A DNA stretch of 64,000 nt from JAAXKN01 sp050258815. GTDB taxonomy: Bacteria > Bacteroidota > Ignavibacteria > Ignavibacteriales > SURF-24. The notes below the pieces were generated by a model, which was not told where the DNA came from, made no database searches, and was given only the letters and a program-made list of their open reading frames with translations. The stretch is from the NCBI GenBank assembly GCA_050258815.1, contig JBLMZM010000053.1, positions 1 to 64,000 of the forward strand, written 5' to 3'. Below, piece after piece: positions 26,589-34,576 of the stretch (positions are counted from its first letter, which is position 1; each line of letters opens with the position of its first letter). The translations under genes and the position numbers were made by a program.

Positions 26589-27229
26589 TGTCAACAGAAG
26601 AATTAAAAGCCATACCGGAACCTTCACTAAGAAGACTACCCGTTTATTTGCAGTATTTGAAGAATACGCGCCAGACAGGAAAGAATGAAATTTCCACCAC
26701 TCTGATTTCCGCAGACCTTAAACTGGACCCTACGCAGGTAAGAAAGGACCTGGCTTATACGGGAATGATTGGCAAGCCGAAGATCGGGTATAATATAGAT
26801 ATACTCATTAAAACAATTGAGGATTTCCTGAACTGGAATAACCTCAGTGACGCTTTCCTTGCCGGTGCGGGAAACCTGGGACTCGCAATGCTAGGCTTCG
26901 AGCAATTTACTAGGTACGGCATCAAGATAGTAGCTCTTTTTGACAATGATGACAAGAAAACAGGCACAAATATAAACGACATCCCCATACTGCCGGTTGC
27001 CAAACTGCCCGACCTGGCTCAGAGAATGCATATTCACATTGGCATCCTGACGGTACCAGCGTCCTCTGCACAGGAGGTGGCTGAACTGATGGTGGAAGGC
27101 GGCATTAAAGCCATCTGGAACTTTGCCCCTGTTATTCTTAAACTCCCTGCGGAAATAATAGTTGAAAACGCACAGTTTGCAACGAGCCTCGCTGTTTTGA
27201 CCCGTAAATTGGCAGAATCACTCAAATGA
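26588..27229 (+). CDS. rex: Rex redox-sensing transcriptional repressor (copy 1)
   Basis: 213 residues. The N-terminal winged helix contains the recognition segment DPTQVRKDLAYTGMIGKPKI with G-Y-N, and the NAD(H) Rossmann domain has GAGNLG at 93-98. Known Rex proteins bind DNA when NADH/NAD+ is low and release it when NADH accumulates, controlling fermentation and hydrogenase genes. A perfect Rex operator stands upstream, and hydCBA starts 146 bases downstream on the same strand without its own full Rex site, so hyd genes may be read from this promoter. A second, divergent Rex lies after hydA. Confidence 0.93.
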   Translation: MSTEELKAIPEPSLRRLPVYLQYLKNTRQTGKNEISTTLISADLKLDPTQVRKDLAYTGMIGKPKIGYNIDILIKTIEDFLNWNNLSDAFLAGAGNLGLAMLGFEQFTRYGIKIVALFDNDDKKTGTNINDIPILPVAKLPDLAQRMHIHIGILTVPASSAQEVAELMVEGGIKAIWNFAPVILKLPAEIIVENAQFATSLAVLTRKLAESLK

Positions 27230-27375
27230 CCACAACTGTAACTCATAGCAAAATTATTCCTACAGTCAGAGCAGCTGCCCCTTTCTGCACTGCTTTATTA
27301 CAAGAAAACACTCAGGCATTATAACACAATGTCATGCAATATATAATATATAGATAACAAGGAGAACATCTTAAA

Positions 27376-27897
27376 ATGATTGCCGAAAACCAAGTAGTCA
27401 GCCGGACAAGACAATTCGGGAAAGTATGTGAAATTCTTGACCGTTATTCCAATGATTCGGCTAAACTTATACCAATTCTGCAGGCAGTACAGGAAGAATA
27501 CCGCTATCTGCCCGAAGAGGTGCTTACTTTCGTAGCCACTTCACTGAACCTGTCACCTGCCAGGGTATATGGAGTTGCCACTTTTTATTCACACTTTGCT
27601 CTTGAACCCAAGGGGAAATATGTTATCCGCGTTTGCGACGGTACGGCATGCCACGTTAAAGGTTCAATGTCTTTAGTCGAAGTACTCATGGAAAAGCTGG
27701 ATCTGGATGAAAAACGCCACACAACTCCCGACATGCTCTTTACACTTGAAACCGTTTCCTGCCTGGGCGCCTGCGGACTGGCTCCGGTTATGATAATAAA
27801 TGAAGATATACATGGTCAGATGACCGCTGAAAAAACCGTATCACTCATTGACCAAATTATAGAAATGGAGAGGGGCTATGCTGCAAGAAACAATTAA
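27376..27897 (+). CDS. hydC: Bifurcating [FeFe] hydrogenase subunit HydC (NuoE-like)
   Basis: 173 residues of the NuoE/24-kDa family: a helical N-terminal part (EILDRYSNDSAKLIPILQAV, then LPEEVLTFVA) and a thioredoxin-fold domain holding one [2Fe-2S] cluster on Cys87, Cys92, Cys129 and Cys133 (CDGTAC and CLGAC). In trimeric bifurcating hydrogenases this subunit transfers electrons in the complex with the NADH-binding subunit. AAGGAG lies upstream of the ATG. Its 3' end overlaps hydB by 20 bases, indicating translational coupling. The same fold occurs in NADH dehydrogenase I, but the neighbours identify it as hydrogenase. Confidence 0.93.
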   Translation: MIAENQVVSRTRQFGKVCEILDRYSNDSAKLIPILQAVQEEYRYLPEEVLTFVATSLNLSPARVYGVATFYSHFALEPKGKYVIRVCDGTACHVKGSMSLVEVLMEKLDLDEKRHTTPDMLFTLETVSCLGACGLAPVMIINEDIHGQMTAEKTVSLIDQIIEMERGYAARNN

Positions 27898-29776
27898 TCT
27901 GGAATCTGTTGCCAGTCAATATAAAGAAAGTCTGAAGGATACCACTCTCAGGATCATCATCTGCGCCGGTACTGGATGCATGGCAAATGGCGCAGAAAAG
28001 GTGCGCAACGCATTCCTGAACTATATCAGGGAAACAGGTCTTGAGGTAACAGTTGAATTGAAGGCAGAGGAAAAGCATTCAGGCATCTTTCTTTCAGAAA
28101 GCGGCTGCCAGGGTTTTTGCCAGATGGGCCCGCTCGTTACAATTGAACCGATGGGACTCTTATATGTTAAGGTCCGGCCCGAGGATGTAAAGGAAATTGT
28201 GGACAGAACGATAAAAGAGGATAAAATTGTTGAAAGACTCCTCTATTCCGACCCCTCAACGGGCAACAAGTGCCATGGCACTCACGACATCCCTTTTTAT
28301 ACCAGACAGAGCCGCTTCGTATTAAAACAGTGCGGAACTGTTAACCCCGAGGATATTAATGAATATATATCCATCGGTGGTTATGCCGCAGCCAGAAAGG
28401 CCTTTACTGAAATTTCTGCAGAGGACGTCTGCAGGGAAATACTCGAATCAGGTCTCAGGGGACGCGGCGGTGGAGGTTTCCCAACGGGAAGGAAATGGGA
28501 CCTTACACGCATCCAGCCTAAGGGTAAAAAGTATGTCATATGTAACGGTGATGAAGGTGACCCGGGCGCTTTTATGGACAGAAGCGTGATGGAGGGTAAC
28601 CCCCACAGTGTAATTGAAGGTATTATGATTGCCGCAAAGGCCATCGGTGCCGATGAGGCATACGTATACGTCAGAGCTGAATATCCTCTTGCCGTCAAAC
28701 GCATCAGAAGAGCAGTTGAAGACGCCGAAAAGGCCGGTATACTCGGGGATAATGTTTTTGGGTCTGGAGAAAGCCTGCACTGCCATGTTATGGAAGGCGC
28801 TGGAGCTTTCGTTTGCGGAGAGGAAACAGCCCTTATTGCTTCCATCGAGGGCAAAAGGGGTATGCCTGCTCCTAAACCTCCATTCCCGGCACAGTGCGGC
28901 TTATGGGGGAAGCCGACTGTGATTAATAACGTCGAAACACTGGCTACCGTACCTCTGATCATCAGAATGGGTGCCCAGGAATTCAGGAAAATCGGTAATG
29001 AAAAATCGCCAGGCACAAAGACTTTTGCATTAACAGGACACGTTTCAAATACCGGACTCATTGAAGTACCATTCGGAACGACCCTGAGGGAAATAGTATA
29101 CAATATAGGCGGCGGCGTTACAAATAACGACGGCAGCATCTCTGATAAAGGATTCAAGTCCGTACAAATTGGCGGCCCTTCCGGCGGCTGCCTCACGGAA
29201 GAACACCTGGACATGCCGCTTGATTTTGATTCCCTTACCGGCATTGGCGCAATGATAGGCTCGGGCGGATTAGTAGTAATGAACCAGCAGACCTGCATGG
29301 TAAAGATTGCCAGGTTCTTCATGCAGTTCACACAGAACGAATCCTGCGGGAAATGCGTGCTCTGCCGCGAAGGTACCAAACAGATGCTTGCACTGCTCGA
29401 CGACATCATTGATGGAAAGGCTACCATTGAAACACTGGACCTGCTCGAAAAACTGGCACTGGCAGTAAAGAAGGGCTCACTCTGCGGCCTCGGTAAAACG
29501 GCCCCGAACCCCATACTTTCTACAATGAAACATTTCCGGAAAGAATACAACGAACACGTGATTTCCAAATGGTGCTCGACTAAAAACTGCAAACAGCTCG
29601 TTGCCCCGGAAATTGATCCCGTGATCTGCAAGGGCTGTACTGTATGCACAAAAAAATGCCCCGTAGGAGCAATTTCCGGTGAGAGAAAAATGCCACACAA
29701 GATCAATGTCTCAATTTGTATTAAATGCGGAGCCTGCGCTCAGGCCTGCAAATTAAATGCGATAACAGGAGTTTAA
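27878..29776 (+). CDS. hydB: Bifurcating [FeFe] hydrogenase subunit HydB (NuoF-like flavoprotein)
   Basis: 632 residues. Order: thioredoxin-fold [2Fe-2S] domain (Cys29, 34, 77, 81); NuoF core with the FMN/NADH loop GRGGGGFPTGRKW and GEETALIASIEGKRGMP; a [4Fe-4S] site ESCGKCVLCREGT plus a later Cys in L-C-G-L-G-K; and a C-terminal two-[4Fe-4S] ferredoxin domain (CKGCTVCTKKCP, CIKCGACAQACK). This fusion is diagnostic of the NAD(H)-binding subunit of electron-bifurcating hydrogenases, coupling NADH and ferredoxin oxidation to H2 formation (reversible). GAGAGGGG precedes the ATG. hydA starts one base after the stop. Confidence 0.95.
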   Translation: MLQETINLESVASQYKESLKDTTLRIIICAGTGCMANGAEKVRNAFLNYIRETGLEVTVELKAEEKHSGIFLSESGCQGFCQMGPLVTIEPMGLLYVKVRPEDVKEIVDRTIKEDKIVERLLYSDPSTGNKCHGTHDIPFYTRQSRFVLKQCGTVNPEDINEYISIGGYAAARKAFTEISAEDVCREILESGLRGRGGGGFPTGRKWDLTRIQPKGKKYVICNGDEGDPGAFMDRSVMEGNPHSVIEGIMIAAKAIGADEAYVYVRAEYPLAVKRIRRAVEDAEKAGILGDNVFGSGESLHCHVMEGAGAFVCGEETALIASIEGKRGMPAPKPPFPAQCGLWGKPTVINNVETLATVPLIIRMGAQEFRKIGNEKSPGTKTFALTGHVSNTGLIEVPFGTTLREIVYNIGGGVTNNDGSISDKGFKSVQIGGPSGGCLTEEHLDMPLDFDSLTGIGAMIGSGGLVVMNQQTCMVKIARFFMQFTQNESCGKCVLCREGTKQMLALLDDIIDGKATIETLDLLEKLALAVKKGSLCGLGKTAPNPILSTMKHFRKEYNEHVISKWCSTKNCKQLVAPEIDPVICKGCTVCTKKCPVGAISGERKMPHKINVSICIKCGACAQACKLNAITGV

Positions 29777-29777
29777 C

Positions 29778-31787
29778 ATGGAAAACAACTTTGTAACTAT
29801 AGATGGAAGAAAAATTCCGCTTAACGGAGAGAAAAACCTTTTAGAAATAATAAGAAAATCCGGGATCGAATTACCGACATTCTGCTATCACTCGGAACTG
29901 AGCGTATATGGGGCCTGCAGACTCTGTCTGGTCGAGATCGACGGCAGGGGTATCACCGGTGCCTGCTCTACTAAACCGGAACCGGGCATGAAAATAAAAA
30001 CCACTACTCAGGAGATACGCGAAATAAGAAAAATTACGCTTGAACTCCTGCTTGCAAATGGCGAACATCACTGCCCTACCTGCGTTAAAAGTTCGAACTG
30101 CAAACTGCAGGATATAGCAAGACGCCATGGCGTTGAGGATATCAGATTCAAGAGAATTAACCAGAATATACCTCTGGATAACTCAACACATTCACTCGTC
30201 AGGGATCCCAACAAATGCATTCTCTGCGGCGACTGCGTAAGAGCATGCAGCGAGATTCAGAGCGTAGGCGCAATTGACTTTGCATACAGAGGCTCCAATG
30301 CCGCCGTTCTGCCGGCCTTCGGTAAGGATCTTTCAATGGTTGAATGTATCGACTGCGGACAGTGCTCAAGAGTGTGCCCGACGGGCGCCATTACTCCCAA
30401 ATCCGAGATCAATGACGTCTGGAAAGCAATCAGCGATCCAACCAAGACTGTAATTGCACAGATAGCTCCTGCCGTCAGAGTCGCCATTGGCGAAATGTTC
30501 AATATGGCTCCTGGAATTGATGCTACCGGACAAATCGTATCAGCCCTTAAGATCATGGGATTTGACAAGATATTTGACACCTCCTTTACCGCAGACCTTA
30601 CTATTGTGGAGGAAGCAAATGAGCTTCTTAAGAGAATAGAAAAGGGCGAAAAACTGCCCCAGTTTACCTCATGCTGCCCGGGATGGGTTAAATTCGCAGA
30701 ACAGTATTTCCCTGACCTGCTGCCAAACCTCTCATCCTGCCGTTCACCTCAGCAGATGTTCGGATCCCTGGCCAAGGAAACACTTACAAAAGAACTTAAT
30801 AAGGACAGAAAAGACCTCGTGATAGTATCTATTATGCCCTGTACTGCAAAGAAGTTCGAGGCCAGGCGTCCGGAATTTTCACAGGATGGAATCCGGGACG
30901 TGGACTTTGTACTGACCACACAGGAATTGGGACAAATGATTGATCAGGCGGGCATTATATTCAATAAGCTTGAGCCCGAATCACTGGATATGCCATTTGG
31001 TTTCAAAACTGGCGCCGGAGTCATCTTCGGTAACTCAGGTGGTGTTATGGAGGCCGCTCTCAGGTTAGTTTATGAAAAACTGAGCGGAAAGAAACTCGAG
31101 AACGTCGACTTCCACGAAGTGCGGGGTATGGAAGGCTTGCGTGAGGTAAGTCTTAACATTGCCGGCAGAGATGTAAGAGTTGCAGTAGTGCATGGACTGA
31201 AAAATGCGCGTGCCATTGCAGAAAAGGTAAAAAAAGGTGAATGCCAGTATGACTTTATTGAAGTAATGTCGTGCCCTAATGGATGTATCGGCGGTGCCGG
31301 CCAGCCCGTTACCTTTGAAATGAGCGTCAAGGAAAAAAGAACAAGCGGCTTGTACTCCTGCGACAAAAATCTGCAGCTTCACAAGTCCCAGGATAATCCC
31401 TTTGTCATAGAATCTTATAACACTACACTCGAATATGCCGGCAGTCCCAAAGCCCATCACCTCCTGCATACTTCATACAGCAGCAGGCGCAGGGTATCGG
31501 ACGTCGACATACCTCTGCTTAATGGCTCTGAAAAAAATAAACTTGAGATCAGCGTTTGCGTCGGGACAAGCTGCTACCTGAAAGGCTCGCAGGACCTTCT
31601 CCATAAGCTGATCGATCACATAGATGACAATAACCTTCAGGAGAAAGTCGACGTTAAGGCTACTTTCTGCCTGGAACAGTGCGACCGCGGCCCCTCGGTT
31701 ACCATTAATGGCCATACACTGGAAAAGTGCTCACTTGAGATGGCCTGCGGGGTAATAAGTGAGGAACTGAAGAAAAACCAGGATTAG
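29778..31787 (+). CDS. hydA: Bifurcating [FeFe] hydrogenase catalytic subunit HydA (group A3 type)
   Basis: 669 residues. N-terminal [2Fe-2S] domain (FCYHSELSVYGACRLC), a His/Cys [4Fe-4S] site (HHCPTCVKSSNC), two [4Fe-4S] clusters (CILCGDCVRACS, CIDCGQCSRVCP), the H-cluster domain, the small-subunit-like tail (HHLLHTSY) and a C-terminal thioredoxin-fold [2Fe-2S] domain (CVGTSC, CLEQC). Catalytic motifs are intact: TSCCPGW with Cys299/Cys300, MPCTAKK with Met353/Cys355 and EVMSCPNGC with Met497/Cys499/Cys503. The size and extra C-terminal cluster place it with group A3 bifurcating enzymes. It reduces protons or oxidises H2 in the cytoplasm. No HydE/F/G maturases are in the window. Confidence 0.96.
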   Translation: MENNFVTIDGRKIPLNGEKNLLEIIRKSGIELPTFCYHSELSVYGACRLCLVEIDGRGITGACSTKPEPGMKIKTTTQEIREIRKITLELLLANGEHHCPTCVKSSNCKLQDIARRHGVEDIRFKRINQNIPLDNSTHSLVRDPNKCILCGDCVRACSEIQSVGAIDFAYRGSNAAVLPAFGKDLSMVECIDCGQCSRVCPTGAITPKSEINDVWKAISDPTKTVIAQIAPAVRVAIGEMFNMAPGIDATGQIVSALKIMGFDKIFDTSFTADLTIVEEANELLKRIEKGEKLPQFTSCCPGWVKFAEQYFPDLLPNLSSCRSPQQMFGSLAKETLTKELNKDRKDLVIVSIMPCTAKKFEARRPEFSQDGIRDVDFVLTTQELGQMIDQAGIIFNKLEPESLDMPFGFKTGAGVIFGNSGGVMEAALRLVYEKLSGKKLENVDFHEVRGMEGLREVSLNIAGRDVRVAVVHGLKNARAIAEKVKKGECQYDFIEVMSCPNGCIGGAGQPVTFEMSVKEKRTSGLYSCDKNLQLHKSQDNPFVIESYNTTLEYAGSPKAHHLLHTSYSSRRRVSDVDIPLLNGSEKNKLEISVCVGTSCYLKGSQDLLHKLIDHIDDNNLQEKVDVKATFCLEQCDRGPSVTINGHTLEKCSLEMACGVISEELKKNQD

Positions 31788-31846
31788 CGATTTCTCAGGC
31801 ATGATAATTGTCCCGTTCAAAGTGTTAAATAAATAAACACCCTCTG

Positions 31847-31878
31847 GTGTCCGCCATGAACTGGCGGACACATTTTTT
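31847..31878 (+). terminator. Terminator after hydA, in the leader of the second rex
   Basis: Perfect 10-base arms (GTGTCCGCCA and complement) with a 5-base loop, followed directly by ATTTTTTC: a textbook intrinsic terminator. It ends only 22 bases before the second rex ATG, so downstream genes need read-through, or a promoter overlapping this element. Confidence 0.85.
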
Positions 31879-31900
31879 CACAATTAACACCGGAACAACA

Positions 31901-32536
31901 ATGATTGGCAATAAGCACTCAATTATCAGGCTTTTGAAGTACAAAAGTTCGTTACTGCGCTTTAGAATACTCGGTTTTAAGAGAGTATTTTCAGAAAATC
32001 TGGCCGATGCAGCGGATGTTACGGCTGCCCAGGTTAGAAAAGATTTCTCATTATTTGGAATTTCCGGATACCGCAGGGGCGGATATCAGATTGATGAGCT
32101 GCTCACCCGGCTTAACAGCATACTGGGTAAAGATGAAATCCAGAAGGTGATTATTGTTGGCGCAGGCAATATTGGCAGCGCCCTGCTGAAGTACAGGGGA
32201 TTCGATAAAGAAGGGATCCAGATTACGGCGGGATTTGACATTGACCCGGAAAAAATGAGCCGGGAAGGCAGCATACCTGTATATCCCTTTGATGAAATGA
32301 AGGATTTTGTTACATGTAATAACATTAAAATTGGAATACTGGCTGTAACAGAAATATTTGCCCAGGAAGTGCTCGATACAATGATTTCGGCAGGCATTAA
32401 GGGGGTCCTTAATTTTGCCCCCGTAAAGTTGAAAGGCACCGCAGACGTCTTTATCAGTAACGTGGACCTCCTTGGCGAACTGGAAAAGGTGATTTATTTT
32501 GTCAAGTCCGCTGATGACAAGCTGAAGACTGAATAA
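31901..32536 (+). CDS. Rex-family repressor (copy 2, divergent)
   Basis: 211 residues from the ATG at 31901; the frame is open further upstream but that part lies inside the terminator hairpin and encodes no Rex-like sequence. The winged helix has TAAQVRKDFSLFGISGYRRG with G-Y-Q, and the Rossmann fold GAGNIG at 87-92, so both DNA and NAD(H) binding look intact. It differs widely from copy 1. It lies between hydA and the sensory hydrogenase genes. A single half site TTCACAA at 31877-31883 is present but no full Rex operator. The ribosome-binding site is weak (CGGA). It may regulate the hydrogenase genes or sense a different redox range. Confidence 0.88.
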   Translation: MIGNKHSIIRLLKYKSSLLRFRILGFKRVFSENLADAADVTAAQVRKDFSLFGISGYRRGGYQIDELLTRLNSILGKDEIQKVIIVGAGNIGSALLKYRGFDKEGIQITAGFDIDPEKMSREGSIPVYPFDEMKDFVTCNNIKIGILAVTEIFAQEVLDTMISAGIKGVLNFAPVKLKGTADVFISNVDLLGELEKVIYFVKSADDKLKTE

Positions 32537-32584
32537 AACCCTGTTTTCACTTTTTCTCCTGCGGCCTAAAATGGAGTAACTGTT

Positions 32585-32842
32585 ATGCAAGAGGAAAATA
32601 TTGTCAATAATATTGTAGTCTGTATGGGGAGTTCCTGTTTTTCAAGAGGCAATAACAAGAACCTGGAAGTAATCGAAGAATTTGTGCGGATTAATAATCT
32701 GACCGCAAAAGTGGAGATTGCAGGTAACCTCTGTGAAGATAAATGCAATAAAGGGCCCAATATCAGCATTAATGGCAAGCTGTATAACTCAATGGATCCC
32801 GGATCCCTGGTGGAACTTCTGCACCACTTACTCATTAAATAA
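32585..32842 (+). CDS. Stand-alone thioredoxin-fold [2Fe-2S] ferredoxin
   Basis: 85 residues with the NuoE-type cluster pattern: C-M-G-S-S-C (Cys13, Cys18) and C-E-D-K-C (Cys50, Cys54) in a small alpha/beta fold. Such proteins carry one [2Fe-2S] cluster. Similar small ferredoxins occur in clostridial and Thermotogae-type bifurcating hydrogenase operons. GGAG lies eight bases before the ATG. The next gene follows nine bases after the stop, so it is probably an electron-transfer partner of the sensory hydrogenase or of HydABC. Confidence 0.88.
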   Translation: MQEENIVNNIVVCMGSSCFSRGNNKNLEVIEEFVRINNLTAKVEIAGNLCEDKCNKGPNISINGKLYNSMDPGSLVELLHHLLIK

Positions 32843-32851
32843 AGTGACAAT

Positions 32852-34576
32852 ATGAATTACCTCAAACCCGTTTATACGGAAAAAGCAAATTGCCAGGATT
32901 GCTATAAATGTGTGCGAGCCTGCCCTGTTAAGGCAATAAAAGTTGAAAATGGCAGCGCAACAGTGGTCTATGAATTATGCATAATGTGCGGCGACTGCGT
33001 GGAAGTCTGCCCCGCAGGTGCAAAAAAAGTCAGAGATGACCTGGGACGCGTCCGCCGGCTGCTGAGCCTTAAGAGCCGCGTAATAGCTTCACTTGCACCC
33101 TCTTTTGTAAGCGAATTTCCGGGCATCAAACCCGCCCGCATTACCGCCGCATTGAAAAGGCTAGGCTTTTATGGTGTATCGGAAACTGCACTGGGGGCCC
33201 AGGAAGTATCTGCTAATGTCGCCCAGCTCCTGGATAAAAATGAGAATAAGCTGTTCATCTCATCTGCCTGTCCCTCAGTTGTTGATTATATAATGAAATT
33301 TCAGCCTCGGAATTCCCTGGGCCTGACAAATTTCCTCTCACCGCTTCTTACTCAGTGCAGGCTACTTAGAAACCTCTACGGAAGCGATACAGGAATTGTT
33401 TTTATAGGACCCTGCATTTCAAAGAAAAAAGAGGCCGATCTCCACCCGGAATTGCTGGATGTGGCAATTACGTTTGAGGACCTCAGGCGCTGGCTTCAGG
33501 AAGAAAACCTTTCTCTCGATGAAGTTCCCTTTACAGATGAGGATACTTTTATTCCCGAAACCGCAAAGGAAGGTGCCCTGTACCCGATCGATGGGGGCAT
33601 GAGTGCTGGCATTAAAGCCAACCTGCCTTTAGCAAACTGCCAGTTCATGACCTTCTCGGGTATCAGTAACATATCCAGTGCCCTGGAGAATATTGACAAA
33701 CTCAAGCTTAATAATAACCTCTTCCTGGAACTGCTAGCCTGCGAGGGAGGCTGTATAAACGGACCCAAGACCTCCAACCGGTGCCAGACAGCACTTAAAA
33801 GATATAGCATTTTAAATTACGCCGAATACCCTGATGAGATACCGCGCAAACCAACTATAACAATTGAAGAAAATTTCGATATCTCCCCTGCCGTGAGGAA
33901 AACCTATAGCGAAAGAGAGATCCGGGCGGTGCTGAACGACATAGGTAAGATCAATACCCGGGATGAACTTAACTGCGCCGGCTGCGGATATAATACGTGC
34001 CGCGACTTTGCCGTTTCTCTGCTGGATGATAAATCCGAGAAAACAATGTGCGTTTCATATATGCGGCAGCTCGCACAGAAAAAAGCCAACGCCCTCATCA
34101 AAACTATGCCTTCGGGCATTGTAATAGTCGATGACAAACTGAAGATTGTTGAAAGCAACCAGAACTGGGCCAAGCTGATGGGAGAGGAAACAGAATTTTT
34201 GTTCGAGGTAAAGCCCGGACTTGAGGGCGCATTCCTTAATAAAATTGTGCCGTTCTACAGACTCTTCCAGAATGTGCTGGATACAGGCACGGATATCATA
34301 GGAAAAGAAATTAATTATAACGGCTCCGTGCTGCTGTTTTCCATCTTCACGATTGAAAAGCACCGCTTCGTGGGCGGCATCTTCAGGGATATCACTGAAC
34401 CCTGGGTCCGCAAAGAACAGATAATAACCAAAGCCAAGCAGGTAATACGTAAGAATTTGTCCACTGTACAGAAAATTGCTTATCTGCTCGGTGAAAATGC
34501 AGCCGAAACTGAAGTTATTCTGAACGGAATTATTGAATCCTTCTCTACGGATAAAATTGATGACATTAATGAGTGA
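32852..34576 (+). CDS. hydS: Putative sensory [FeFe] hydrogenase (HydS, group C-like) with PAS domain
   Basis: 574 residues. Two N-terminal [4Fe-4S] clusters (CQDCYKCVRACP, CIMCGDCVEVCP) precede an H-cluster domain with changed pocket: SSACPS (Ala139 where the proton-transfer Cys sits in catalytic enzymes; Cys140 kept), GPCISKKKE (Gly186 in place of Met; Cys188 kept) and LLACEGGC (Leu295 in place of Met; Cys297 and Cys301 kept). Then come a four-Cys Fe-S domain (CAGCGYNTC and a later Cys) and a PAS domain (about 405-510). All cluster ligands remain, so the H-cluster probably binds H2 but works as a sensor. The following phosphatase gene matches phosphatase-linked group C hydrogenases. Confidence 0.9.
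   Translation: MNYLKPVYTEKANCQDCYKCVRACPVKAIKVENGSATVVYELCIMCGDCVEVCPAGAKKVRDDLGRVRRLLSLKSRVIASLAPSFVSEFPGIKPARITAALKRLGFYGVSETALGAQEVSANVAQLLDKNENKLFISSACPSVVDYIMKFQPRNSLGLTNFLSPLLTQCRLLRNLYGSDTGIVFIGPCISKKKEADLHPELLDVAITFEDLRRWLQEENLSLDEVPFTDEDTFIPETAKEGALYPIDGGMSAGIKANLPLANCQFMTFSGISNISSALENIDKLKLNNNLFLELLACEGGCINGPKTSNRCQTALKRYSILNYAEYPDEIPRKPTITIEENFDISPAVRKTYSEREIRAVLNDIGKINTRDELNCAGCGYNTCRDFAVSLLDDKSEKTMCVSYMRQLAQKKANALIKTMPSGIVIVDDKLKIVESNQNWAKLMGEETEFLFEVKPGLEGAFLNKIVPFYRLFQNVLDTGTDIIGKEINYNGSVLLFSIFTIEKHRFVGGIFRDITEPWVRKEQIITKAKQVIRKNLSTVQKIAYLLGENAAETEVILNGIIESFSTDKIDDINE

Noticed and set aside
28381..29706. 441-codon open frame antisense to hydB
   Set aside because: It mirrors the codon pattern of hydB exactly opposite, has no ribosome-binding site or recognisable domain, and hydB is certain.
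31847..31900. Longer N-terminus for the second Rex
   Set aside because: The extra 18 codons lie in the terminator hairpin and encode nothing Rex-like; Rex homology begins after the ATG at 31901.
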